A stretch of DNA of 37,820 nucleotides from Victivallales bacterium (GTDB lineage: Bacteria; Verrucomicrobiota; Lentisphaeria; Oligosphaerales; Lenti-02), in assembly GCA_003245525.1 (NCBI GenBank), contig QKCY01000077.1, positions 1-37,820 on the forward strand, written 5' to 3'. The number at the start of each line of letters is the position of its first letter. Position 1 is the first letter of the stretch. A program made the position numbers and the translations under genes. This document shows positions 8,718 to 15,651 of the stretch, in pieces. The notes under the pieces were generated by a model. The model made no database searches and was not told where the DNA came from. It worked only from the letters and a program-made list of their open reading frames with translations.

Positions 8718-9380
8718 CTACGTTCTCGTCTTGGCCACCAAGCCTTGCATAAGCTGGAGTGCCGCAACAACCACCGGGCCACCCAGTGGGTCCTTGGCAA
8801 GGACATCAAGGGGAGCTTGGCCAAAGTGCAACCCGCTTGGGGTTAGCATGTTGACCCTGGCTTGGCCCGCGCCTGGTGCCGCCGGTCGCTTCTCCAGCCA
8901 TGGCCCGATCTGCTCGGCAACGGCTCTGCCGGTGCGGAGCAGGTTCGCTATCGGCTCATCAAGGGAATGGTCTGGGGCATCCCAAACTACTCCTGCGCCA
9001 CTGTAACTGAAGTAGCGCGCGCTCCCATCGGCATAGGCGACCACAATATCGAGTCCATCGGGCAATCCCACTTCCACCACCACCCCCAAGACATCCTTGG
9101 CTTCCGTAGCCTCTGGGGAAATGCCGGCTTCACGCAGGAAGTGCCACGCCTGAGCATAGTGACGGGATTCCAATCCTGGCATGGCCAGAATGTTACGAAA
9201 TTGAGCAATCGCCTCCGGCGCACGCTTGGACTCCAGATGCTCCCGGGCGGTGGCAAACGAAAGCCATGGCTCGTCACGAGCCGGAGTTGCCTCGTTGGGC
9301 CATGCCGAGATCGGAAGGTCACCGAAAAGGACCTCACGAATTGCAGGTTCCCGCCGTTTCTTTCCGAACAGTCCGAACAT
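8718..9380 (-). CDS. Unrecognised 220-residue cytoplasmic protein
   Basis: I do not recognise a family. The protein starts MFGLFGKKRREP, has no signal peptide or membrane segment, and has a helical stretch ('SFATAREHLESKRAPEAIAQFRNILAM', about 41-68) that could be a TPR-like hairpin. After that it is mostly beta-rich ('VLGVVVEVGLPDGLDIVVAYADGSARYFSYSGAGVVWDAP'), ending with 'GPVVVAALQLMQGLVAKTRT'. GGAGG lies five bases before the ATG, and the upstream URO-D-like gene ends 19 bases before the start, so the two are almost certainly co-transcribed. An accessory role to the flanking URO-D-like proteins is only a guess from position. Confidence 0.8.
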   Translation of the reverse strand: MFGLFGKKRREPAIREVLFGDLPISAWPNEATPARDEPWLSFATAREHLESKRAPEAIAQFRNILAMPGLESRHYAQAWHFLREAGISPEATEAKDVLGVVVEVGLPDGLDIVVAYADGSARYFSYSGAGVVWDAPDHSLDEPIANLLRTGRAVAEQIGPWLEKRPAAPGAGQARVNMLTPSGLHFGQAPLDVLAKDPLGGPVVVAALQLMQGLVAKTRT

Positions 9381-9399
9381 GTCTCCTCCTTGTTCCTGG

Positions 9400-10650
9400 T
9401 CAGGGAGCGAATTCCCGGGCGACTTCGAGGGCGATGCGGACCCACTCGTGGAGCCGGTTGGGCTCGCGGTTGCAGGTGTGGGTGTCCTTCATAATGATAT
9501 CGGTGATACAACCGCGGGTGCGTTCGCAGAAGGATCGGATTTCGGCGCGGACCCGATCCGGCTGCCAGGTGGTGGCGGCGATGATGGCCGGGTTGGGCTT
9601 CCAACTGAACACGTAGCGGTCCTGGAGGATGGCGGCGCTCTGCTCGATGTCCGCCCAAGGGCTGATGGAGATGCGCCGGAGATTGCGGATGCGGCAGACC
9701 GCGTCGAGCTTGCGGTGCAGGGGTTCGCAGCAGCCATAGTTGGCCAACCCGAAGCGTTCGAGGAACTGGCGCTCGTAGGTCAGGGCGAACTCCTCGTGCA
9801 TGGCGGGGGAGACTTCGGAGAAGATCTGGGCGGTGGCCATGGCCCAGAGGTCGCGGCAGCGGACCGGACCGCCCGCGTAGTCGGCGGCGGGAAGTTGGCG
9901 GGTGTAGCCGACACCGCCGGAGCCGTTGTAGTGATTCCGGTTGTTCAGTTGCAGCGCGCCCTGGGCCTCCAGTGCCTCGATCTCGGCAACTCTTCCGGCC
10001 AGGAGCTTTCCCATCACCGCATGGACCCACTCGGGCCGCTCGATGAGGTCGAGATAGAGCTGGTCGATGCCGCGCCAGAGAGCGAATTGGTCCATGGGTG
10101 CCCAGCCGATGTGTCCGCCCCAGCCCACGGTAAGCCGCACGTCCAGAATGCCCGCGAAGATCTCGCGGAGGCGGGCTTCGTCCTGCCGGGTCTTCGCCCA
10201 GTCCACCGTCACCTCGGGGATGCGGATCTGCTCGATATCCGACTCCGCGACCAGCACCGGGTCGATGTGGTAGGCCCCCTTCTCGAGGTCGGCAGCGGTG
10301 CGGGCTGCCTGGATGCCGTAGCCGGTGTTGCGGATGGCGATGGGACAGTTCACGACGGCCTCGAACACGTTGTCGTCGCGCAGATGCTCCCAGCAATAGA
10401 GCCGGGTGCGCAGATCGCGCTCCAACTGGCGGGCCAGGGGATGCTCGCAGACCATTGTCCAGTCGGCGGCGAGTTCGCTCCAGGAACCCTCGGGGAAGAC
10501 GAGAACCAGGGGGCGGGTCCGTTCCAGATCGTTGTGCCGGGCCCAGAGGTCCGCCTTCTCGGCCTGTTCGGGCAAGGCGGCGATCTCGGCGACACGCCGG
10601 GCCAGTTCGCGCAGAACGTGCAGATCCTGGGGAGAAGGAAGATCGCTCAC
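9400..10650 (-). CDS. Uroporphyrinogen decarboxylase-like protein (URO-D 2)
   Basis: The 416-residue protein is a divergent member of the URO-D superfamily, longer than HemE (about 340). Recognisable parts are 'DLIERPEWVHAVMGKLL', 'EFALTYERQFLERFGLANYGCCEPLHRKLD' with a CCE motif at 307-309, and 'RRISISPWADIEQSAA'. The Cys pair sits where methyltransferase relatives hold zinc. I choose GTG at 10650 because AAAGGA lies six bases upstream and the protein aligns from there. An in-frame ATG at 10695 has no ribosome-binding site, and the frame runs on to 12297 only as a shadow of the opposite gene. It leads the set URO-D 2, 220-residue protein, URO-D 1. Substrate unknown. Confidence 0.85.
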   Translation of the reverse strand: MSDLPSPQDLHVLRELARRVAEIAALPEQAEKADLWARHNDLERTRPLVLVFPEGSWSELAADWTMVCEHPLARQLERDLRTRLYCWEHLRDDNVFEAVVNCPIAIRNTGYGIQAARTAADLEKGAYHIDPVLVAESDIEQIRIPEVTVDWAKTRQDEARLREIFAGILDVRLTVGWGGHIGWAPMDQFALWRGIDQLYLDLIERPEWVHAVMGKLLAGRVAEIEALEAQGALQLNNRNHYNGSGGVGYTRQLPAADYAGGPVRCRDLWAMATAQIFSEVSPAMHEEFALTYERQFLERFGLANYGCCEPLHRKLDAVCRIRNLRRISISPWADIEQSAAILQDRYVFSWKPNPAIIAATTWQPDRVRAEIRSFCERTRGCITDIIMKDTHTCNREPNRLHEWVRIALEVAREFAP

Positions 10651-10689
10651 GGTTCGTCCTTTCCAACGGTGGCGGAATACGTCATAGGC

Positions 10690-10727
10690 TGGCATGGCAA
10701 TCCGCAAACACAAGCTTCGTGGCATGG
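10690..10727. promoter_or_regulatory. Direct repeats in divergent promoter region
   Basis: TGGCATGG occurs at 10690-10697 and again at 10720-10727, exactly 30 bases apart, about three helical turns. The pair lies between the starts of the divergent URO-D 2 and heparinase-like genes, just upstream of the latter's -35 box. Direct repeats on one face of the helix fit an AraC-type or similar activator site. No regulator gene is nearby, so this is speculative. Confidence 0.3.
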
Positions 10728-10733
10728 AAACGC

Positions 10734-10761
10734 TTGACAGGGCGGTCTGGCGGGCTACTCT
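10734..10761 (+). promoter_or_regulatory. Sigma70-type promoter
   Basis: TTGACA at 10734-10739 is a perfect -35, and TACTCT at 10756-10761 follows after 16 bases. The start codon of the heparinase-like gene is 42 bases downstream, with GGAG at 10793-10796. Confidence 0.7.
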
Positions 10762-10803
10762 GCGCGGCTGGTCGCCACAACGAATCCTGGCCCGGAGTCG
10801 CCC

Positions 10804-12579
10804 ATGAGTGCCGCCGCAGAGCGCGTGGATCGGTCTTGCTTCCTCTACCGTACCGGCAAGCCCCACAATCCGCAGATTGCCCATCTTGCCGAGACGCACA
10901 GTCTGCCAGCCACGGCGGGCTATCTCTTCACCGAACTGCTGGCCGGACGGAAAGACCCGGACACCCGGCAGATTCTGACCGCCCTGCACGCCCACCGGGA
11001 GACCGATCCCGCGCGCGAGACCTACGGCTGCCTGAAGTGGTACCTTGAATCGTCCCGGGTCTACGACACCAACGCCTCCTTCTTCGTCTGCACCCCGCTG
11101 GCGGGCATCTGGCTCAAGTGCCGGGACCGGCTTGACGAGGCGGAACTGGCCGAGTTCCGCGCGATCTTTGCCGACGTGCTGCCCTGGTTCACGCACATGG
11201 CGCAGAGCCCCAGCCTGTTCTATCCGAACAAGTGCATCAGCGATGCGGTCATGCTGCTGACGGCAGGCCATGTCCTCGGCGATGCCGGGGTGATCGAACA
11301 GGGCCGCGACTTCTGCCGTCGCTACTTCGACTACTACCGGCGGCGGGGCACGGGCTGGGGCGAGGACCATTCGCCCTGCTACACCAAGGTCATTCTGGAA
11401 ATGACTCTCCTGGCCATGGCGCTGGAGGGTTCCGGCGACGTCTACGACGCGGCGCGGGGTATGACCGACGCGATCATGGACTGGGCCGACTTCCACGACG
11501 GCCTGGATGCGGTGCCCAGCATCCGTGGCTACAACTTCGCCGCCAACATCGAAGTGAAATACGGCATCGCTCCGCTCTTCGGTCCCGAGCAGGAGCAACC
11601 GCTGAGCAGTCTGCTCGGTGTCCTGAAACAGGTGACCGGCTACCGTTGGGATCGCGCCCCGTTGCGGGTGCCGCGCCAGCGCCGCTGGCGCACCTTCGAC
11701 GCGCACTACAGCACCAGCTACATCGGCGAACACGCGCGGTTGGGCACACTCAGCGCCTATCCGCTGATGCCCAACTCCTACATGCACGACGGCTGGGGGC
11801 TGGGCTGGCAGAGCAAGCCCTGCGTCTTCCAGGTGCCCGGCCAGGAGTACGGTATTCTCCAGTGGCTGACCGAGGACGACGAAGGGATCGTCCGCAAGCA
11901 CGAATCGGGGACCGGCATGCACGAATGGGCCAGCCGCCACCTGTTCAAGCGCCTGAGCTTCCATGCCGAGGTGGAGTTCGTCGGCCATCAGGACGGCGGA
12001 GCGGCCATCGTCTGCCGCGAGATCCACCGTCTGCATTCGCCCACGCGGCGGCTGGTGGACCGTTGGCGGCTGGCCAAGGGGGCCGGTTGCCTGTTGGTGG
12101 ATGGCGCGGAAGCCGGAAGCGAAGTGCCGCCGGGCCATTGGCTGGTCATCGACTACGGCACCTGTGCCGTGGCGATCCAGGCCCTCTCCTGCCGGCCTCC
12201 CCAGCCGGAGGCCGACGACGAGAATCCCCAGCGCCGCACCACCGGGGCCATCGGCCAGTTGCCGTTGCGGATCGAACGCGAGGGAGACGAGATTCACCTC
12301 AATCTCGTCCTTGCCGAGGGCAACGCGGGCGTGCTGACCGAACCCCTGCTCTTCACGGGCTGGGCCATCGCGCTCCTGGACCGGCCCGAAGACGTGGCCA
12401 AACTGCGCGTGGAGGAGTCCTTCCGCGAGGACGGGGAGATTCCCCGCACCTACGGCGAACTCATCCGCAGCGTCTCCCTGACCACGCCCGACGGAGTCCT
12501 GAAACTCGAACGGGACATGTTGGCCAAGACCACCTGCCGGTGGCTGGACGGGAAGCCCTTCGCTGGCAGCGACCAGTAG
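10804..12579 (+). CDS. Heparinase II/III-like (alpha/alpha) toroid protein
   Basis: The 591-residue protein has no signal peptide. Residues 1-300 are helical, with repeated Trp/Tyr/His-containing segments ('VDRSCFLYRTGKPHNPQ', 'TGWGEDHSPCYTKVILEMTLLAMALEGSGD'), like the toroid of polysaccharide lyases. Residues 310-580 are beta-rich ('HARLGTLSAYPLMPNSYMHDGWGLGWQSKPCVFQ', 'HRLHSPTRRLVDRWRLAKGAGCLLVDGAE'), like the beta-sandwich of heparinase II/III relatives. This two-part layout suggests breakdown of acidic polysaccharide or oligosaccharides in the cytoplasm or by a leaderless route. I cannot point to proven catalytic residues, so lyase versus hydrolase is open. A good promoter and GGAG support the start. 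It is divergent from URO-D 2 and ends four bases from the convergent DUF190 gene. Confidence 0.75.
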   Translation: MSAAAERVDRSCFLYRTGKPHNPQIAHLAETHSLPATAGYLFTELLAGRKDPDTRQILTALHAHRETDPARETYGCLKWYLESSRVYDTNASFFVCTPLAGIWLKCRDRLDEAELAEFRAIFADVLPWFTHMAQSPSLFYPNKCISDAVMLLTAGHVLGDAGVIEQGRDFCRRYFDYYRRRGTGWGEDHSPCYTKVILEMTLLAMALEGSGDVYDAARGMTDAIMDWADFHDGLDAVPSIRGYNFAANIEVKYGIAPLFGPEQEQPLSSLLGVLKQVTGYRWDRAPLRVPRQRRWRTFDAHYSTSYIGEHARLGTLSAYPLMPNSYMHDGWGLGWQSKPCVFQVPGQEYGILQWLTEDDEGIVRKHESGTGMHEWASRHLFKRLSFHAEVEFVGHQDGGAAIVCREIHRLHSPTRRLVDRWRLAKGAGCLLVDGAEAGSEVPPGHWLVIDYGTCAVAIQALSCRPPQPEADDENPQRRTTGAIGQLPLRIEREGDEIHLNLVLAEGNAGVLTEPLLFTGWAIALLDRPEDVAKLRVEESFREDGEIPRTYGELIRSVSLTTPDGVLKLERDMLAKTTCRWLDGKPFAGSDQ

Positions 12580-12583
12580 GTCT

Positions 12584-12937
12584 TCAGGCCTGGTGGTCGC
12601 GCTGGTGGTTGGCCCGGTACATCTTCACCCGTACACGCTCGACGGTGACGAGGCCTTCCTGCATCATGCCGTCAACCACCGGCACGAAGGCATCGATCCG
12701 TTCCGGGGTGTCGACGATCTCGATGACGATGGGCAGGTCCTCCGAGAGGCGCAGCACCTTGGCAGTATGCAGGTGGCTGTCCGCGCCGAATCCCATGATG
12801 CCCCGCAGCACGGTGGCCCCGGCCATCCCGCGTTTCCGCGCCTCCAGGACAATCGCCTCGTACAGGGGCAGATGCCCGTGGCGGTCGCTCTCGCCGATAA
12901 ACACCCGCAGCAGTTCCGCTTCCGATGGCAGTTCCAT
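12584..12937 (-). CDS. DUF190 family protein
   Basis: The 117-residue protein matches the DUF190 family, small PII-like ferredoxin-fold proteins often encoded next to the fluoride channel gene crcB. Diagnostic stretches are 'LRVFIGESDRHGHLPLYEAIVLEARKRGMAGATVLRGIMGFGADS' (about 10-54) and 'LSEDLPIVIEIVDTPERI'. GGGAG lies seven bases before the ATG, 23 bases after the crcB stop, so it should share the riboswitch-controlled transcript. The molecular role of the family is not established to my knowledge; a regulatory or ligand-sensing partner of the channel is the common inference. Confidence 0.92.
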   Translation of the reverse strand: MELPSEAELLRVFIGESDRHGHLPLYEAIVLEARKRGMAGATVLRGIMGFGADSHLHTAKVLRLSEDLPIVIEIVDTPERIDAFVPVVDGMMQEGLVTVERVRVKMYRANHQRDHQA

Positions 12938-12960
12938 GGTGCTCGCTCCCTATGGTTGGG

Positions 12961-13338
12961 TCACAGCAGCCGTCCCAGGGCCAGGCCGACGAAGAACAGG
13001 ACAATACCGACCCCGTTCTGCAGCAGGATGTTGCCCGCCCCCCGGACATACTCGCCATCGGCCAGCAACTGGCTGCTTTCCGAGATGAAAGTGGAGAAGG
13101 TGGTGAAGGCACCCATGAACCCGGTCAACAGGCACGCGCGCACCTCGGGCGAGATGGTCATCCGTTCGGTGCTGGCCGCCCAAATTGTGCCGAACAGCAG
13201 GCAGCCCAGGGCATTGACGCTGACGGTGCCCCAGGGGAACGTGCCTCCGGCCCAGCGCTGGACCAGGCTGCCCAGCCCGTAGCGGGCGAGGGTTCCGCAA
13301 GCCCCGGAAAGGCCAATCAAGACAAGTTTCGATCCCAT
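12961..13338 (-). CDS. crcB: Fluoride ion channel CrcB/FluC
   Basis: CrcB (Fluc) is a small inner-membrane channel that lets cytoplasmic fluoride leave the cell, working as an antiparallel dimer. The 125-residue length, four membrane helices and motifs all fit: 'GACGTLARYGLG' near 12-23, 'GTVSVNALGCLLFG' with N42, and 'GFMGAFTTFSTF' (73-84) with the polar/Phe track of the pore. The start is ATG at 13338, with GGAG nine bases upstream; the frame extends further but without a better start. A fluoride riboswitch and terminator lie about 100 bases upstream on the same strand. Confidence 0.97.
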   Translation of the reverse strand: MGSKLVLIGLSGACGTLARYGLGSLVQRWAGGTFPWGTVSVNALGCLLFGTIWAASTERMTISPEVRACLLTGFMGAFTTFSTFISESSQLLADGEYVRGAGNILLQNGVGIVLFFVGLALGRLL

Positions 13339-13434
13339 GACGGTCGTCTCCGCTCGTATCACTGCCGAAGGGATAGGCATGGCTTCGGCATAGGGTTTCC
13401 GCTCCCGAGTCGTGGGGTTCGTCGGCAGGAGGGG

Positions 13435-13475
13435 AAACAAAAACTCCTGCCGAACGAATCCGTTCCGGCAGGAGT
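13435..13475 (-). terminator. Riboswitch-controlled intrinsic terminator
   Basis: Read on the minus strand, ACTCCTGCCG (from 13475) pairs with CGGCAGGAGT (to 13443), with an inner four-base-pair extension and a GATT loop. A T-rich tract (TTTTGTTT) follows. Its 5' arm uses the ACTCCTGCC bases that also belong to the 3' part of the fluoride aptamer, giving mutually exclusive folds. Confidence 0.92.
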
Positions 13476-13521
13476 CATCAGCCTGGCAGGCGGTTGGGTT
13501 CCGGGGGACTCCATCCCCGCA
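13467..13521 (-). ncRNA. Fluoride riboswitch (crcB motif)
   Basis: On the minus strand the sequence begins GGGGATGGAGTCCCCC, passes through AACCGCC, and ends AGGCTGATGACTCCT. These are the conserved stem, GAUGG segment and terminal 'CUGAUGACUCCU' of crcB-motif fluoride aptamers. Known behaviour of the class is that fluoride binding stabilises a pseudoknot and prevents terminator formation, switching on export genes. Here the terminator directly overlaps the aptamer's end and crcB-DUF190 follow, so the unit should be an ON switch. Confidence 0.95.
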
Positions 13522-13531
13522 TGTTCCCCGT

Positions 13532-13559
13532 AACATACCCGAAGGAAGCCACGCGGCAA
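13532..13559 (-). promoter_or_regulatory. Promoter for the fluoride riboswitch transcript
   Basis: On the minus strand TTGCCG (13559-13554) and TATGTT (13537-13532) are separated by 16 bases. A start about seven bases beyond the -10 would fall just before the aptamer's first stem at 13520, which strongly supports the placement. Confidence 0.65.
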
Positions 13560-13590
13560 GAACACCGCGCCAGCCGTTTGCCCATCTCGT

Positions 13591-14409
13591 CTAGGGCAGG
13601 ATGGAACGCAGGGAGTCGGCCACAGCCTGGGCCCGGTCCTCGCGGGACAGATCGTTCAGGCGCTTGCAGAAGGGCTCGACGGTCACCGGGCCGTCGTAGC
13701 CGATCTCCGCCAGGACGCCCATGAAGCCCGCCAGGTCGATCACGCCGGTCGCCCCGGGCAGGTCGCGGGTGTTGTCGAGCTGCTCGTCCACGGCGACACC
13801 TTGGGGGGCATCGTTCACATGGACCAGGACGATGTCCTCGTTGCGCAACTGGCGCAACTCGTCCAGCGTGCCGCCGGAGGTGTACCAGTGCCAGGAGTCG
13901 AGCAGGATGCCCACGTTTGGCTGGCCGATGGCATCGCGCAGTTCGAGCAACTGCGGCAGCGTATGCACGAACTCGCAGCGTTTGTCCCGGCGGGAGGTGG
14001 CGGGACCGACGAATTCGAGGCCAAACCGCAAGCCATGGTCGCCCAGCACCTCGGCAACGCTACGGAGCCGGTGGGCATGACGCCGGAAGTTCTCGCGGTA
14101 GGTAAGGGCATCCGAGGCGGGACGCAGCCAGGTGGCGCAACGGGTGCAACCGAGAGCCTGGGCCCGCTCCGCGAAAGCCGGCAGCTTCTCCAGCCCGTCG
14201 CTAAACGCCGGATACGCTTCGCGGAACTCCACGGGCAGGCCAACCGAACCCATGCACAGGCCGAGAGACTGATAGAGGGCCAAGGTCTCCTCGACCGGCT
14301 CGTTCACCTGGGGATCGACGCCGACGAAACCCGCCCGCTGGGCCAGAGGCAGGACCTCCGCCATCGGGCCGCCAAGCCCAACTGCTCCGGGGCACAGATT
14401 GCCGAACAT
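13591..14409 (-). CDS. Sugar phosphate isomerase/epimerase-like TIM barrel
   Basis: The 272-residue protein has the xylose-isomerase-like TIM-barrel signature. Metal-site candidates are E132 ('GLEFVG'), D171 and H174 ('LLDSWHWYTSGG'), H197 ('LVHVND') and E245 ('VTVEPF'). 'DSWHWY' and 'HVND' recall the 2-keto-myo-inositol dehydratase (IolE)/inosose isomerase type, but the substrate cannot be decided. AGGAG lies before the ATG at 14409. The gene sits between the sigma-factor gene, which ends in a terminator, and the fluoride unit, which has its own promoter, so it is probably transcribed alone. It is only distantly similar to the TIM barrel at 6152. Confidence 0.88.
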   Translation of the reverse strand: MFGNLCPGAVGLGGPMAEVLPLAQRAGFVGVDPQVNEPVEETLALYQSLGLCMGSVGLPVEFREAYPAFSDGLEKLPAFAERAQALGCTRCATWLRPASDALTYRENFRRHAHRLRSVAEVLGDHGLRFGLEFVGPATSRRDKRCEFVHTLPQLLELRDAIGQPNVGILLDSWHWYTSGGTLDELRQLRNEDIVLVHVNDAPQGVAVDEQLDNTRDLPGATGVIDLAGFMGVLAEIGYDGPVTVEPFCKRLNDLSREDRAQAVADSLRSILP

Positions 14410-14437
14410 GGTAGCTCTCCTAATTGCCGCGACAACA

Positions 14438-14471
14438 TGGCACTACATACAGCATACAGTGACAGGTGCCA
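14438..14471. promoter_or_regulatory. Possible operator: spaced inverted repeat
   Basis: TGGCAC (14438-14443) and GTGCCA (14466-14471) are inverted arms 22 bases apart, enclosing the tandem CATACAG repeat at 14446-14459. The site lies just upstream of the TIM-barrel gene start, in an AT-richer patch. It could bind a repressor, but half-site spacing is long and no promoter is clear. Confidence 0.25.
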
Positions 14472-14493
14472 CTATGCCATTCTGGATTAGCCA

Positions 14494-14532
14494 CAAAAGA
14501 AAAATGCCCCGCAACCAGTGGCAGCGGGGCAT
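14494..14532 (-). terminator. Intrinsic terminator of the sigma-factor gene
   Basis: On the minus strand ATGCCCCGC (14532-14524) pairs with GCGGGGCAT (14512-14504) across an 11-base loop, followed by TTTTCTTTTG. It lies 17 bases after the sigma-factor stop codon. It should separate this gene from the downstream TIM-barrel gene. Confidence 0.93.
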
Positions 14533-14548
14533 CGGGAAGGAGCGGAGA

Positions 14549-15379
14549 CTACTCGTTGTTCTCCAGGCCGTCCTCTTCGAGCATCAGGCGAAGCTTCTCG
14601 AGGGCCTGGTTCTGGATTTGCCGCACGCGCTCGCGGGTGCGACCGATGGTCTGGCTGACCTCTTCCAGGGTCCGGGGACGCTCGCCGTTGAGACCGAAGC
14701 GCAGGTTGAGGATGGTGCGCTCGCGCTCGTCCAGCCGGTCGGTGAGGGCCAACATGTGCTTGAGGGTCTCCTCGTCCTGGACGATCTCGTCCGGAGAGAC
14801 GGTCTTCTCGTCGGGGATGATGTCCCGGAATTCGCCGTCCTCGCCGTGCTGGATGGGATCGTGGAGGGAGATGGTGGTGGTCTTGCCGAGGCGCAGGCCG
14901 GTGACCGTCCGCTCGGTGAGGTTCACCTCCTTGGCGATCTCCTTGTCGGTGGGTTCGCGCCCGAGCTGCTCGGTGAGCTTGGTACGGGCCGCCTGGATCT
15001 TGCTGATCTTGCTGGCGGACTGCACGGGGATGCGGATGGTGCGGGCCTGGTTGGCCAGGGCCCGGCGCATGGACTGCTTGATCCACCAGGCCGCATAGCT
15101 ACTGAGCTTGGCGCCCTTGGAGGGATCGAACTTCTCCACCGCACGCATCAGGCCGATGTTGCCCTCGGAAATGAGGTCCAGCAGGGGGAGCCCGAGACCC
15201 TTGAAGTCGTGGGCGATCTTCACCACCAGGCGGAGGTTGCTGCGGATGAGCTTGGCCCGAGCGGTCTCGTCGCCCGCCGCGATCCTGGCCGCCAACTCCA
15301 CCTCCTCCACCGGGGTCACGAGGGGGTATTGACCGATGTTCTGCATGTAGAGCTTCATCGTGTCATTGTCGGAGAGCAT
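14549..15379 (-). CDS. RpoD-family sigma factor, short (no region 1.1)
   Basis: This 276-residue sigma70 protein directs RNA polymerase to promoters. Region 1.2 is at 5-37 ('DTMKLYMQNIGQYPLVTP'), region 2 at 43-115 with 'LISEGNIGLMRAVEKFDPSKGAKLSSYAAWWIKQSMRRAL', region 3 at 120-195, and region 4 at 210-265 with the helix-turn-helix 'TLEEVSQTIGRTRERVRQIQNQALEKLR'. It lacks region 1.1 and the long non-conserved insert of large primary sigmas, as in group 2 factors or compact SigA-like proteins, so primary versus alternative is undecided. AGGA ten bases before ATG 15379 sets the start; the upstream in-frame extension is not protein-like. It has its own near-consensus promoter and a strong terminator. 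Confidence 0.95.
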   Translation of the reverse strand: MLSDNDTMKLYMQNIGQYPLVTPVEEVELAARIAAGDETARAKLIRSNLRLVVKIAHDFKGLGLPLLDLISEGNIGLMRAVEKFDPSKGAKLSSYAAWWIKQSMRRALANQARTIRIPVQSASKISKIQAARTKLTEQLGREPTDKEIAKEVNLTERTVTGLRLGKTTTISLHDPIQHGEDGEFRDIIPDEKTVSPDEIVQDEETLKHMLALTDRLDERERTILNLRFGLNGERPRTLEEVSQTIGRTRERVRQIQNQALEKLRLMLEEDGLENNE

Positions 15380-15508
15380 GTGGCCGAGATCCTTTCGATT
15401 GCGTGACGGCAGGCAGAAAGGCCGATCAGGCCCCGCCCGCAAGTTCCGTTCGCGGCAGACATCCGGAACGGAATCCCGCTTCCTGATGAAGGCAAAAGCG
15501 TAACCCAA

Positions 15509-15537
15509 AAGATAGCATGGAACCCCTGTCCTGTCAA
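15509..15537 (-). promoter_or_regulatory. Near-consensus promoter for the sigma-factor gene
   Basis: On the minus strand TTGACA (15537-15532) is followed after 17 bases by TATCTT (15514-15509). It lies 130 bases upstream of the start codon, leaving a leader of roughly 120 bases. This is the best promoter match in the window. Confidence 0.8.
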
Positions 15538-15651
15538 CGGCACGAGTTCCACTCGACCGGTCTCCCCCGAACCGGAGGAAACCTTGGTCTAGGATCGAAA
15601 CGCACGGTCGCCTCCATCTATTGGCGCAGACTGCCGACGATGGTCGGCGAA

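Noticed and set aside
7643-10650. Haem biosynthesis hemE genes
   Set aside because: The URO-D-like proteins lack HemE hallmarks, occur in several divergent copies, and no other haem synthesis gene is adjacent.
10651-12297. Upstream extension of the URO-D 2 frame to 965 codons
   Set aside because: The extra part is antisense to the heparinase-like gene. GTG 10650 has an ideal ribosome-binding site and the family alignment begins there.
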